Assembly: GCF_021130785.1 (NCBI RefSeq)
Contig: NC_060211.1
Coordinates: 22,367,001-22,431,000, forward strand
Direction: 5' to 3'
DNA: 64,000 nt
DNA from: Homalodisca vitripennis
Taxonomy: Eukaryota; Arthropoda; Insecta; Hemiptera; Cicadellidae
Below, in pieces: positions 12,093-24,085 of this stretch (the stretch's first letter is position 1; the number at the start of each line of letters is the position of its first letter). The notes under the pieces were generated by a model. The model made no database searches. It was given only the letters and a program-made list of their open reading frames with translations, and had not been told where the DNA came from. A program made the position numbers and the translations under genes.

Positions 12093-13313
12093 AAGTACTT
12101 TATAATTACCTAATATGTTTCAAAAGTTTACTTTTTGGGTCCATGTTGAGAATTAGTCTAGAATAAAAGTTCGCACGAATGCGAATGGCCACTATCTCGA
12201 AACTTTTTATTGGTAAATACTGGCTAAGGAACTCATCCAAGCTATCTGCAAGTATTGAAGCAAGTTTAGTCTGGATATATTAAATGTCACAGCAGTTTTC
12301 GTGTTCACAGTCATTCCCACAATTTCATAATATATTACTTTAAAACTTTGCTCGCTCGCTAACTGAAAACCTTCTGAGATATAAAAAAACACGCGAGAGC
12401 AAACATTATTGCATCTTGACAAGTTATACTGGCCAGTTAAGGTCAACAAAACCAACGCGCAAATATGAAAGAGCTTTTATTATTTATTGCTATTACTGGA
12501 AGAGTCCTCCCTGCAGCTTGTATTGACCTTCACCTTGGACATTACATATTTCTTAATTTATTTTTAAATTTATCTCCAAAAGTACTAGACATATATTTAA
12601 TTACTTGTTTCCATAAGAAATTTCAATACATCAATTATTAATATCTAATATTTTGTACATTTTAAATACACCTGACTATATATTCAGGCTATGCCCATGG
12701 AGTTCTAAACTTCCTAATGTCAATCTTATGAGTGTGTGATTTTTATGTTTGAAACATCTTATCACTAAAAAACTCATATTATGTGAAAGTTATTTTCAAT
12801 CCACTAATCAGCATAGTATCATCTTATTTGTGTTTGATAGTTACACTCGCATTAAATAGAAAAATATTTACCTTTAGAGTCAATAATGATGAACAATATA
12901 TGTTCCGTTAAATGACAGTTGATTGCACGTTTTATCCGCAATGTCTATATTGATTCTAAAAACAAAGACACATCCTTCGGTGCAGCCAATTCCAAAATAT
13001 TACAAATTCAAATTGTTTTTTTGAATACAACAATAGAATATTTCAACAAATACAATACTTTTGGATTGGGTACCTAAATATAAGAATTTTAATTAATCAA
13101 CACAAATTAACTCGTAAACTATAAATTGATTTGCATTTGTATTATTCCATTCATGTGTGCATTCCTGGCAGAGGTGGTAGCAAACCACGTAAATAAACAG
13201 AAACATGTCACCATAAGACAAATAATGCTAAGGATAAAGATCTATAACATATCTACGTATTCAGACTCAACGGTCAACTAATTTAAACTCGTATCTAACC
13301 TCATGGGTATATA
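12093..13313. other. AT-rich intergenic stretch
   Basis: No supported gene. The minus-strand open frame at 12,207-12,455 has no domain-like pattern. Confidence 0.4.
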
Positions 13314-13352
13314 ATGTTTCGCCACGCCAATGGACTGACCTGATCAAGAATA
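13314..13352 (+). repeat. Short duplicated segment, copy 2
   Basis: Second copy of the segment at 11,917-11,955. The surrounding frame is closed by stops, so any coding role for this copy is unlikely. Confidence 0.75.
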
Positions 13353-13784
13353 TGTGGTAAATAATTAGATAATGATCGGTATTTTTAAGCAGCTGCGTAT
13401 GCAATATTAATTTTTCCTTATAGTATATCGTTTTCAATTCTCAGTGCATACATGTGTTTGTCATTTATTCTTTTAATAACTAACGAATTCCTTTCATTTG
13501 ATATGACAATTGAAAATTAGGTCTTTTAAAATTTGAAAAAAGCAACTATTGATCATTGACTATGGATTGTCATATTCATGGATAATAAGCTCGTAAGAAT
13601 GTAATAAATAATTTTGTTGATACATTTATTATGAATTTTAGTTTTAAGATGCTAAAAAGAGATAATTTAGGTTGAAATTTTAAAACTGATAGATTGCAGT
13701 GCTTTTATTGTATCATGCAGAATTCATTCATTCATTTAAAAAGAACGGTCCAAAAAACCTTAAGCATGTGAGCCAAAACTAGGG

Positions 13785-14135
13785 CTTTTGCGCTCCCCAT
13801 CGAGTAATGAGAGAGGTTCATTATATTCCTTCCCATTCATGAAACTTAACTAACTGCAGTCAATTACCATCGAACTCCCTTTGAGATAACATCTGTCCTT
13901 CAACCAGCGTTCCAAAGTCCTACGCTCTTTCACCGGCTCACATCATTCAAAACCTATGTACTGAGCCTTTTTTCTCGTGCTGCCCTCACATACTACACAC
14001 AGGGTATCTGTTGAAGACTCATCCTGAGAAGATGCTTTCTCCGATGACAGTGCCCTTTAAAAAGCCTGTTATCCGTCGAAAACACCTCTTTCCAGATTTA
14101 ATGTCTCTTGGGCAATTTCCCTGGAAGTAGAGAAA
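13785..14135 (-). mobile_element. Decayed non-LTR retrotransposon, C-terminal region
   Basis: Read on the minus strand, the translation shows a block FKGHCHRRKHLLRMS, close to the conserved GHCxLRxHLxxMG segment that follows RNase H in insect LINE (R1/Jockey-type) proteins. After a one-base frame change it continues VCEGSTRKKAQYIGFE, a stop, then CEPVKERRTLERWL. This parallels the C-x2-C, ETAxH, C zinc-knuckle region and the following R-rich helix; the usual H has become Y. Stops and frameshifts show it is dead. No 5' part or poly(A) tail was located, so it is a fragment. Confidence 0.6.
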
Positions 14136-14384
14136 AAAATCTTGCTCATCCTAAGCGTGATGATCAATCTACTATTGCATATATCAGACTTTTTCAAAAA
14201 GTCAAAGTAGCATCAACCAAGAATTTCGCTCATAATTACGCGCAGCTTGTTGTTTGCGCAAATTAAAAATAAAATAAAGAATCAAACATGACTACCAAAT
14301 TAGCACGCTTAATTTTCCTACATATTTGATCTACATCAAATAATTAATTAGTTTTAATGTCATACCTACGATGTTATTTATATA

Positions 14385-14590
14385 CAATAAGACAGTTAAA
14401 AATACGTAACGAATGTTCAACCTGTATTGGATCTTTGAAGAACACGTGTGGTGCGTGATTGTTCCAATTTGTGGGATTGCTGTGGCCGAATCCAATCCCA
14501 GCTGTTCATGTTTGTATCAGCTCTGCCTAGCTAAAGTCGTTACATGAATGCACAATTTTTACAATTGAACGCAGTGCTGCATAAATTGTA
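14385..14590 (-). repeat. Dispersed repeat copy A2 (inverted)
   Basis: Inverted partner of 2560-2765. By eye most positions agree across about 200 bp, with scattered substitutions and a few small gaps. Confidence 0.75.
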
Positions 14591-15399
14591 AGCAATACGT
14601 ATCTACGACATAAAATGTCGGGGTGAAACTTCCTGTCCAGAGTCTTTAGATTGTCTAGCTTCACATAACTCGTACACTTTCAGGTACTGTAGAATTTATT
14701 AAAATTGTGCAGCTTTAAACTGCCCATTAGTATAACAGAAATACAATAAACTATTCGTTTATTTGCGTGTCAGTTTTGGCAGGCATACGCTCTGAAAAAA
14801 GTGTGCGTAATTATCAACAATCAAAAAAATATTTTATTATATATGCTCATTGGAGGAGCAAAACCTTGCGAGCGTTTTTTATTAAGAACTCTAATTTAAA
14901 ATAAAAGCGCAAAATTAAAGAATTATATTCTTTACCCAAAGCTGAATTATAAATGTTAACACTTCTCAATAAAAACTTTTAATGAAATAAATAAATAGGA
15001 ATTTAAAATTACTTGTAAAAAATCTATTCAAAACAAATAATTAAAATTAAAATACCTTTCACTCGGTGTTTAATTATTGAGCTTGTACTCAAACTTCTGC
15101 TCTCCTCAACCTACTGGTTCTCTACTTCAATACGGTTGTTCAATATATTAATAAATTGGCACTTTACTGAGTGAGTATATGTATTTTTATAATACATATT
15201 TCAAAAAAGTTCCTTGGAAGCACCTATGGACACAAACAACAAATTATAAAAGGCGTCGACAATCTTACGCGATCTAGAGCAGATTTCAAAATGGGCAAAC
15301 TATAAATTTCGTTTAGCTTATTCACATTAAATAATTTGGGGACCTAAAATAATCAAAAGGTGAGAATCATTATACAAATTAGCAATAATAATCAGTAGT
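14591..15399. other. AT-rich intergenic stretch
   Basis: Nothing recognised. It flanks the 116-bp array on its left and has no clear relation to it. Confidence 0.4.
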
Positions 15400-16482
15400 T
15401 CACTTACTCGGTACTGTCCAGTAGCGGTCAAGGTCGCCTCAGCTCAGTTGCCCGTATTTCCAATCACTTGGTACGTTCAAGTCAGACTGGCACTAGAAGC
15501 GTAGTATCGCCGAGCAAGTTCCAACTCGTGTTACAGATAAGTAAGTCGCTCAGGTCAGTTGCAGCACTCGTATGTCCTATCACTTGGTACGTTCAAGTCA
15601 GACTGGCACTAGAAGCGTAGTATCGCCGAGCAAGTTCCAACTCGTGTTACAGATAAGTAAGTCGCTCAGGTCAGTTGCAGCACTCGTATGTCCTATCACT
15701 TGGTACGTTCAAGTTAGACTGGCACTAGAAGCGTAGTATCGCCGAGCAAGTTCCAACTCGTGTTACAGATAAGTAAGTCGCTCAGGTCAGTTGCAGCACT
15801 CGTATGTCCTATCACTTGGTACGTTCAAGTCAGACTGGCACTAGAAGCGTAGTATCGCCGAGCAAGTTCCAACTCGTGTTACAGATAAGTAAGTCGCTCA
15901 GGTCAGTTGCAGCACTCGTATGTCCTATCACTTGGTACGTTCAAGTCAGACTGGCACTAGAAGCGTAGTATCGCCGAGCAAGTTCCAACTCGTGTTACAG
16001 ATAAGTAAGTCGCTCAGGTCAGTTGCAGCACTCGTATGTCCTATCACTTGGTACGTTCAAGTCAGACTGGCACTAGAAGCGTAGTATCGCCGAGCAAGTT
16101 CCAACTCGTGTTACAGATAAGTAAGTCGCTCAGGTCAGTTGCAGCACTCGTATGTCCTATCACTTGGTACGTTCAAGTCAGACTGGCACTAGAAGCGTAG
16201 TATCGCCGAGCAAGTTCCAACTCGTGTTACAGATAAGTAAGTCGCTCAGGTCAGTTGCAGCACTCGTATGTCCTATCACTTGGTACGTTCAAGTCAGACT
16301 GGCACTAGAAGCGTAGTATCGCCGAGCAAGTTCCAACTCGTGTTACAGATAAGTAAGTCGCTCAGGTCAGTTGCAGCACTCGTATGTCCTATCACTCGGT
16401 ACGTTCAAGTCAGACTGGCACTAGAAGCGTAGTATCGCCGAGCAAGTTCCAACTCGTGTTACAGATAAGTAAGTCGCTCAGC
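15400..16482. repeat. 116-bp tandem array, 9 copies plus a diverged edge
   Basis: Units start at 15,460, 15,576, 15,692, 15,808, 15,924, 16,040, 16,156, 16,272 and 16,388, exactly 116 bp apart, each opening with cctatcacttggtacg. The first start is slightly diverged (ccaatcac). Internal copies are nearly identical: the third has aagttagact for aagtcagact, and the ninth has cactcgg for cacttgg. Bases about 15,400-15,459 look like a diverged partial unit. The unit is close to half GC, against a background near one third. The last copy ends at gtcgctcag, where a GC-rich unrelated flank begins. Confidence 0.97.
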
Positions 16483-16560
16483 TCGCTCATCCCGACCCCC
16501 GGACACACCCGGACCACCCGGACCACCGAAAGCCCGGATGCGAACGAAAACAAATGACTC
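16483..16560. other. GC-rich flank with short CCGGACCAC repeats
   Basis: Directly right of the 116-bp array, a C-rich stretch repeats cccggaccac-like 9-mers about three times (16,495-16,530). Open frames over it are compositionally biased and I do not call them genes. Confidence 0.5.
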
Positions 16561-17815
16561 TGCACATTGCCTCTGGGATTTAACAAGGATAATTGCAGCA
16601 ATGCAAAACAACCATTTTACCACTTTACCATTTACAAACGGGACAATTATGATTAAAAAATAGTTAACACTTATGTTAGTTTTATTTTTCATGGCTAAAA
16701 CAAATTTTATTAAAATGCCTAAGAAAAAAATGTGGGTTAAAACTTGGATCAACATTCAACGGTATTGTTGGTAACGTAACAATATTTTTCATAAACTGTG
16801 CTCACACGTTGAACTGCATAGTCTCGCTTCGTAATAATTAGTATAGTTACATTTTCACTATTAAAAAGTTCATGACTCAAATGAAATTTCAAAACTACTT
16901 TTAAAGGAGTTATTTTTAAAGATTGCGAAACCCAAAAGGCTGATATGATTATAACAATTAATGATTAAATCTATTTTATCTACTATGTCCATAAAATTTC
17001 ACCATTTTTAGTCTTAAAACTCTACAAACGGTCGACTTTGCGCTCTTTTGAAATAATATTCTAAAAATAAAGCACTCGTACAAAATAACTAAATAATTTA
17101 TTTCTGCTTCTAGTTAAATATTAACCCTCCACAACATAAGCAAACGTTTGAATTACATTTACAGGGATCAGCTAAACTTCATCTGGATCTAACAAGAATG
17201 ACATTTATTTTATTTATAAAAAGTTCAGAAAAGTGTATTTTCCCCCCAAAACTAACGTGTGATCTACTTTCCATGTAGGTCCCCTTAACACGCATTCCGT
17301 CTCTTTGTCCCAGAAGATTATAAATCTGAAATCCACTTAAAATGTATGAGATGATGTAAAGACTTTCTTGCATTTTTATAAGCTGACTCAGACGCACTTT
17401 TGATGAAACACGATGAGTTCTGTAATATCTCATTATTATTTATCTTCCACTAAAACATCATAATAATCTTCCTTATGCAATAAACAAACTAAATAATCTG
17501 CATTTCGTATACTGCAATTAAAAGTTTTTGTTTAGTACATAAAAAGCTACTTCTTATTTATAAAAAAATATTAATACCAATTCTCATATTATGTTAGCAT
17601 TAAAGCAGTTAAATGTCACAGATAGAATGACATATACAAGCAACCCACCGCAATTTTGTGTGCGTTATACGCCACAAATTATAATCCAAATTAACCTTTA
17701 ATGTATGACACTTAATGTCTGCTATTCTTAAAAATATACGTCCTTTAGCTAACAAAATTTGAGTTATTGTATAGTAGTTACTATATTGAAATTTCATACC
17801 GTATATATGTGATGT
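16561..17815. other. AT-rich intergenic stretch
   Basis: No supported feature. The minus-strand open frames at 16,459-16,755 and 17,179-17,433 show no domain pattern. Confidence 0.4.
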
Positions 17816-18195
17816 AAAAATTACAGGGTGTAAATTAAGTCCTGATACGCCTGGATATATTCCAAACGCATCGAGATATCGATGTAAACTCTTCACCATA
17901 CCTATTAAAATACTTTCTAGACTTTTTGGAGGGTAAACATTCCCCCTACCTTTTCGAAAAAGATAGTGAGGAGCATTTTAAATTTTCAAATTGCAATATC
18001 TATCTTGTGAAATGTCATTTGATAGGTAAATTCCAAATGAACTCAATGAAATGAACAAAACATCTCTACGACTATCCTAGCAAACGTTATGAGAAAACAA
18101 CCCTTTACATTAAAGCGAGTAAATTAAGTCATGATACGCCTGATATACGCAGATATATTCTTATCGGATTGAGATATCTGTGTAACCTTTACCAT
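17816..18195. repeat. Diverged ~290-bp duplication, possible transposon end
   Basis: The phrase aaattaagtcctgatacgcc at about 17,831 recurs as aaattaagtcatgatacgcc at about 18,121. In both places it is followed by gatatatt and a gagatatc.gtgtaa-like segment. The first copy is preceded by acagggtgt, which resembles ends of mariner/IS630-type elements, but no matching opposite terminus was found. Confidence 0.55.
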
Positions 18196-18269
18196 GGAAA
18201 AAGGGAGGGGGATGTTTTTATCGTAAAAAATATATTTTAATGGGTTTGGTGAAGATTGCAAATTTTCTC

Positions 18270-18293
18270 TATTATATATATATATATATATAA
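18270..18293. repeat. (TA)n microsatellite
   Basis: Short uninterrupted TA run at the left edge of a tandem duplication. Confidence 0.9.
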
Positions 18294-18573
18294 TTAATAC
18301 ATAAATTAAGAAATATATATATGCGTTGCTTTAATATAATATTAAATTCTAAAATATTAACGCGAAAGCAAAATTAACTTTTCGGTAGTTTATTTTTGAA
18401 TATCTTTACTGTGGGCCCTTTATTTGTGTGTGTGTGATTAATATATAAATTAAGAAATTTATATACATGCTTTGTTTTAATATAATATTAAATTCTAAAG
18501 TATTAAAGCGATAGAAAAATTAACATTACGGTAGTTTATTTTTTTCATCTTTAGTGTGGGCCCTTTATTTGTA
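18293..18573. repeat. Two-copy tandem duplication, ~145 bp
   Basis: Both copies run from a taata.ataaattaagaaat.tatat segment through taatataatattaaattct to a shared end, gtgggccctttatttgt, which sits at about 18,412 and about 18,556. Copies differ by scattered substitutions and small gaps. Confidence 0.8.
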
Positions 18574-18804
18574 ATAATTGATTAAATAACAGGTAGGCTG
18601 TAAACCACCACACTCCGTAGAGTGAACCACAAGCTCGGCTGTGTGCATTATTTATACAGTTAAAGAAATAACTGCAGTATTTTAAAATCCTAGCACTAGA
18701 TCTTTCGATTAAGATAAGTTTAAATTATATAAATCAGCTAATTTTTTTCGTAAAAAATACACGTACTATAATACGAACCACGGAATATAATACGGAAATG
18801 CACT

Positions 18805-18885
18805 TTAAAAGTAAAAGTAAAGTAAAGAATGTCTTATTTTACCAGGCGAAGTTAGGGCTAAGAAGCCCTCTCTAACACTTAACCT
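18805..18885 (-). mobile_element. SINE/LINE 3' end with hairpin, minus orientation
   Basis: Read on the minus strand this is a retroposon 3' end: a short hairpin (agggct and agccct), aaagacatt-like sequence, then a pentanucleotide-like tail (tttac repeats). The same arrangement, gttagggctaa..agccct next to a gcg/gcgg motif, occurs in the opposite orientation at 44,521-44,602. Conserved 3' hairpins with simple-repeat tails are typical of LINEs and SINEs that share a reverse transcriptase. Confidence 0.6.
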
Positions 18886-19162
18886 GGGTTGTTAGAGTTC
18901 TCTAACACTATAACTTTACGGTTGTGTCAAGGTTTTTTAAAACCGAGTTCTATATGGTTCTAATTTTCTCAATAGTATTATAGGTTACTTAATAGTATTC
19001 AACAATCAAGATACAATAAAGTATATTATTGCAATGTCCGAGCTTCATATCTAGAATTGGCCAAGCCTCAGCTGTGGTGGCTTAGTATGTAACTTTCAAC
19101 TAATTTTCCTTCCCTAAGTGTAGAGTATATTCAGATGAGCAATGGTATAGATTACGTGAAAG

Positions 19163-19163
<1 letters not shown>

Positions 19164-19242
<79 letters not shown>
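19164..19242. repeat. (AT)n microsatellite, ~79 bp
   Basis: Near-perfect AT dinucleotide run with a single break (ataata) near 19,197. Confidence 0.98.
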
Positions 19243-19249
<7 letters not shown>

Positions 19250-20502
19250 AATTTTTTCAATGGACGTGCCTTTTGAAATATTCAAAAATTGGCAGTGTTC
19301 TTTAATTTTTTTAAAAGACATTATAGTATAATTCGTGCTTTAATATTAAAATCGAATTGCTTTGTATATTAAATGTATGCTTTTTTACAGAATGTATATA
19401 AAAATACGGTGTATGTGTATATTGAAGAACATTAATAATTCATTAAGAAATATTTATACTTTCTATTCAAAACTGTATTAAAATTACTTGCCGTATTTTC
19501 TACACATAAAGCTGCTATGGTGGACATGATTGATTTCATGTGAGTGTTAAGTTAAGCTCAAATTATCCAGGAATCTGACGCCGTTACAGACTTTATTACC
19601 AAAATATTTTGTCTGAAGAGATAAAAAAAATTCGGCGACGAAGACCCTCAAAATGAACTTTATACATCGTTCCGACATCATAGACACTTAGACTACAAGA
19701 TATAGCATGACATAGGTGAAGAGGTATTCTCATTATCTCACCAGGTGCACAAATAACAATGAAATCATTAAAATTGCACAACATGTATTTTATATTTATA
19801 AATTAAAATAGTAATTAGATATTTCAAATCCCAAACAATACGATATCTTGGGATGTTCGCAAATGTAGCAAAGATTAACTACCTACACCTGCAAGTTTAG
19901 TAAAATTTTCCGTATAGCCTGCTAAATTTTATATTTGTTAAAAACTTTCACATTGAATTAAGAAAATAGTAATTTCATAAATGTGAGAGGTTGAGATATC
20001 AGAAAGGGAACTTTATGAGGTGGACTCAATCAGACGATATTGTGGCGAGAACCTAAATTACAGAGAGCCGTGATGACGTCACGCCCTTAGTGTTTCCGGT
20101 CTACCACCGCCTACTGTACTTCCGTGACGGAAATCAAAGCAACGTTGTGTTCAATATAAAATAAAGATTAGTAGTAGCAGTACCCAGAGTGTGTCTATTG
20201 ATTTGAAAATTAGTTTATAATGCCTAACATTTGTGTACTCGTCAACTAACAATTATTAATTAACGGGTTGTGTTATATTACATATATATTGTCTCATATA
20301 TTTACCACTCTAAATGAGCTCTTATATAAACACGGTATCAAACGTCATATAGTATATGGTAATCAGTTAATGGTTGAATGTGTTCAAGTTCGCGAATTTG
20401 AAATAAAATATAATTGTAAATTATATAAAGTAATTCTACACACAACGTATTGTGGCAAGGGTTGATTGAATGAAGAGTTTAGTTCCATTTCACCTTCCTC
20501 TT
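19243..20502. other. Mostly AT-rich intergenic stretch
   Basis: A GC-richer patch at about 20,030-20,130 (gtgatgacgtcacgccc, which contains a CRE-like tgacgtca) is the only landmark. The 65-residue open frame at 20,268-20,465 has no recognised domain. Confidence 0.35.
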
Positions 20503-20575
20503 AGTGCAGCTGCTGTCACAGATGTCTCTGATCGTGTCCAAGATGTGCACTCAACTGTGCATCTCATAAGAATAA
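20503..20575 (+). CDS. Exon-like island, weak
   Basis: A pyrimidine-rich run ending in tagtgcag precedes a GC-richer segment whose frame reads AVTDVSDRVQDVHSTVHLI. The composition is more protein-like than the flanks. No clear donor follows. About 110 bp downstream, a second strong acceptor (atcttttcag, about 20,673-20,682) precedes another short island. Either could be an exon of an unrecognised plus-strand transcript, or chance. Confidence 0.2.
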
Positions 20576-20682
20576 ATCTTGACATAAATTACTTATATTT
20601 TGTATTCCACGTGTCTCTGATGTTGAAACTATGTAGAGTTCATTTTTAGCTTCATCGTCGCCGATATTTTTTTATCTTTTCA

Positions 20683-20799
20683 GACGAACATGACTCCAGA
20701 CGCTGCACTAGGAGGAAGGTGAACTGGAGTTAAACTCAACATTCATATTGATTCAGCCCTTCCTACCATAGCTACGTCATATTCTAGTTACTACGCAGC
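20683..20799 (+). other. Splice-bracketed island
   Basis: A T-rich acceptor (tttttatcttttcag) lies immediately left, and gtaagtg follows at about 20,800. An internal alternative donor (gaag followed by gtgaac) also exists. Full-length frames contain stops; only the short version, about 35 nt, stays open. It could be an untranslated or very short coding exon. No protein assignment is possible. Confidence 0.2.
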
Positions 20800-21183
20800 G
20801 TAAGTGTAAGAAGAGGTTACGAGTTATGTAATGAAAGTTACAATTTAATCTACCCCTATAAATTACGATGAATTTTCAACCTTTTAAAAAGTGTTCTCAC
20901 TATATTAATATCAACCATCTGGAACAGCTAAACGTAAAATAGAGCTAGATTATTCCAGGATTGGATTAAAATGTTGAACATGATGTATTAGAGTTTAATT
21001 ATAATTTAATGTTGTTAACTATGAGTCACACTAACACAGGGACAACAACGTTCACTGCAAATACAAGCTTTTAATTACTGCCATAGCTAAAAATAAGTGT
21101 GTGAGACAGAAATAGTCAACAGTATTGTCACAAATGACTGCACATAAGTCTCCAAGATTTCCTACAACACAGCTTAGGCAAAA
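20800..21183. other. AT-rich stretch
   Basis: Nothing recognised. Confidence 0.4.
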
Positions 21184-21450
21184 TCAATTACGGAAAGAGA
21201 ATAATTGATATCGAATGAAGTGCTCTTCCAATTGTAGATATAATTTCCAAATACAGATTTCCCCTTTATTTACTCCGAGAGAAATGTAAAGTCCTTTCCA
21301 ACGGAAACGTGATCGCATTTCACAGCTGAATGAGTCTCCGTCGCTTAGAGACAACACCTTGCAATCTCGTCCTTGGGCGCTTCCTTGGCAAATAACATGA
21401 CAAGTAATATAAACTGAACTTACGCCTTGAGATAAATCTATAATAAACAA
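21184..21450 (-). CDS. Unassigned 88-codon open frame
   Basis: Minus-strand frame with a richer amino-acid mix than the AT-derived frames nearby. The central part reads SLSDGDSFSCEMRSRFRWKG. A gtaagttcag phrase near its start could be a splice donor, so the true exon may be shorter. I do not recognise a family. No neighbouring exon was linked in phase. Confidence 0.22.
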   Translation of the reverse strand: MFIIDLSQGVSSVYITCHVICQGSAQGRDCKVLSLSDGDSFSCEMRSRFRWKGLYISLGVNKGEICIWKLYLQLEEHFIRYQLFSFRN

Positions 21451-21829
21451 TTAGACGTTAAAAATTACGTACGATAATTTTTCTTTGTCATAGGTAATCA
21501 TTAACTATTTTGGAAACGTTAGGTCACAAGAAATAATTATCCTTGTCATAATTTAATGTGTAATAAATTACTAACTTATTCATAGTTCAACCTAAATTCA
21601 AATGTACGTGTGTTTATCCGATAGACTTTTGAGTATCCAATATAATATTATGTAGCAATTAAATAATACGCAATTAACTAAATAAAAAAAGTATACTAAT
21701 GCCTTACACTATGTCCAGATTGTTTTATATTTTACACCATTATATGACATTAAACTAGAAAACTACCAGAAGTAAGCTGTTAAGAGATCTAAAAAACAAC
21801 TATTTTTCTTATCATAATATATTTACCAG

Positions 21830-21926
21830 GTGGATGGAAACGTCGCTTATCCCCAGGGACGTGCGGCACTACAAAACATACTGGTCTCTGTTCTTTCAAC
21901 AGTATCTATATACCTCCAATATACTC
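21830..21926 (+). CDS. Candidate internal exon, unknown protein
   Basis: A cag acceptor at 21,827-21,829 is followed by 97 nt of GC-richer sequence that ends before a weak donor (gtaacc) at 21,927. One frame reads WMETSLIPRDVRHYKTYWSL and then FFQQYLYTSNIL, rich in aromatic and charged residues as in real protein. A second frame, beginning VDGNVAYPQGRAAL, is also open, so the choice of frame is uncertain. No family was recognised and no partner exon was joined. Confidence 0.28.
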
Positions 21927-22415
21927 GTAACCTGCCACAATCTATGACTTAAAAATCATTTACAGATAAAGTACACGGTACTTTGTCACAACTGCTAGTT
22001 TTATATTGTAACTCGATTAGAAAAGAAATACAAATACACAGAATAAAAAAAAAAATAGTTTTTAATTATAACATAATATTAATTCAATATTTAAGGAATT
22101 TTGAGTTATTTACATATCCACACACAATGCATTCATTGCAGATTTGTTTGAAATGTGCAATAATGCTACGTTATGAACATATATTGAAATAATGCCATTG
22201 TAATTTACTAGATTTATCAGCAGTTTTCACCAATATATTAAAGCAAGAACTGGCTTCAGTCAAAGCGATTCAGTTTTGGTAGTTTTAATAACGATTGGAA
22301 ATGTAAAAATCTTTAATCTATTCTTAATTTAATTAATTAACTTTGATACTTTGTAAAGGAGAAGATACAGGCCATGGTAGATCCAGGTAGATCGAGTATG
22401 TCACACGAGGTGTAA
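21927..22415. other. AT-rich stretch
   Basis: Nothing recognised. Confidence 0.4.
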
Positions 22416-22595
22416 ATTGACAACATCTCATTACGTGTATTATACAGTATTAAGGCAATAATGTCCTGTGACAGGAGAGGATGTATGTGATATATTATAC
22501 CATACAACTTGGAGATTGATAGTAACTCATTAGGTGTATTATAAACATCACTTATTAGAGCCTTACAAATCAATGATACCGTGCGACAGTAGGGG
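22416..22595. repeat. Diverged two-copy local repeat, ~100 bp
   Basis: The phrase ctcatta.gtgtattata occurs at about 22,427 and about 22,527, followed in each case by sequence that ends in a gtg.gacag.ag motif. The copies are old and gapped. Confidence 0.5.
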
Positions 22596-24040
22596 GTGTT
22601 TTATTTTTTTGTATATGTCAATTACAACGTACTAATAGTTCATGTTCGTTTTGCAATCCTACTTTTCCTTTCTTTTACGAAAGGAACAGATGTCTAAAAC
22701 AAATAAATGAAATGTTATGTTTCTATATAATGAAAATTTTAAAAATCAATAGAATTTTACTAGTAACTATTTGTTACAGCTTTTTTTACATGGATTGAGA
22801 GTGTTTTTAAAATTTCATACAGTTTTTAACTGTTTATCCATTATTAATATATACATTGTTGAAATATTAGGCCAAAGCAATGGATTTAGACTTTACAACA
22901 TAGTTTTCACAAGAGAGGGTGAGGGAATATCCAAACCTCTGTCGTAAAAATGTATTTACCACTTATTTCAAAAATTATATAATGATGCTCAATCAATTTG
23001 TATTAAATATTATAATGCTATGCTAAAATAAAACAATATAAAACTAAAAAGCTACCGAAATAACAATCATAACCACTATCTATGTTAAAAGTAATCATAC
23101 ATAAATTACAAAAATGATTACACTCAATAATGGGTGATACAGAATGTTATCCGTAATGCAGATTATGTATTTTTTCTGCAACCCAATCGATTTTGTAGCT
23201 TAGGGTTCTAATTATAAACAGAGGTTTTAGATCCTAAATTTGACATATAATGGTATTGGCATCATAAATACATTTATTAAAAAATAATTTGAAAACTATC
23301 CTCTCTTTTTAAAAATTAACTAGCGATAAGTATACTTCTAATACTTGCTTTACTATTTTTTATGAAAACGATAATCACCACCGAAAAGCTAGAAATAAAC
23401 ACTTATATTGATTCAAAACTGTTAAATTATTGTTTTAAATAATCTTACGACAGTGTATGTTTAGAACAATACACATTTCCGAAATATCTCTGAATTTTGT
23501 GTTAATTGACTAACCATAACATGACTCATACTGACTACTTAACATAAATTACTACTATTTCAGAATCATAGATGATCTACTCTCAGTTATGTGTTTCTTA
23601 TTTGAGTTTATAAATAATCTTCATGGAACTTATATGAACATTTAAAAAATTATTTTAAAAATAAAAAAAAAAATATAAACAAATATTATCATGTAAAATT
23701 TTGCTATTTGCTCCAAACAAGCACACAGTTTATGTTAAATAAATGTATACAGGAAAACTATAAGAATGGTTTACTTTGTCGTATATTAAGACACGTTTTA
23801 TAGATTTTAAATACAATATAAACCTTTTTCTTAATAACTGTAAATATCATGTAACAGAGAAAGTTTCTGTGAAGCAGAACTACCACAGATCATGCCTCAC
23901 GGCGGTCTGACTTCACTTTGTTCTCTGTACACAGAACCACTGAATGGCTGTATACAGTCCAGTACACAGTAGCGGCTGGCCGAAACGTTTAACATTCTGT
24001 AGGATAACCGCATCATTCCGCGGCTTCATCATTCTTTTTT
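22596..24040. other. AT-rich intergenic stretch
   Basis: A GC-richer patch at about 23,880-24,000 has no frame that I can defend. The rest is AT-rich noncoding sequence. Confidence 0.4.
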
Positions 24041-24085
24041 TTTCCTATAAAAGCCGCGTATAAAGGTTGCTTGCGAAAGTAATAT
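24041..24085 (+). promoter_or_regulatory. TATA-box-like site
   Basis: cctataaaagccgcg has a consensus TATAAAAG core at about 24,048, with a GC-rich patch upstream and downstream. No initiator, transcript or coding exon could be placed after it, and TATA-like strings are frequent in AT-rich DNA. Confidence 0.2.

Noticed and set aside
15460..16482. Possible CRISPR array
   Set aside because: Units are contiguous tandem copies with no unique spacers, and the setting is eukaryotic.
17609..17899. 96-residue minus-strand frame
   Set aside because: Its start lies inside a duplicated noncoding repeat, and no domain is visible.
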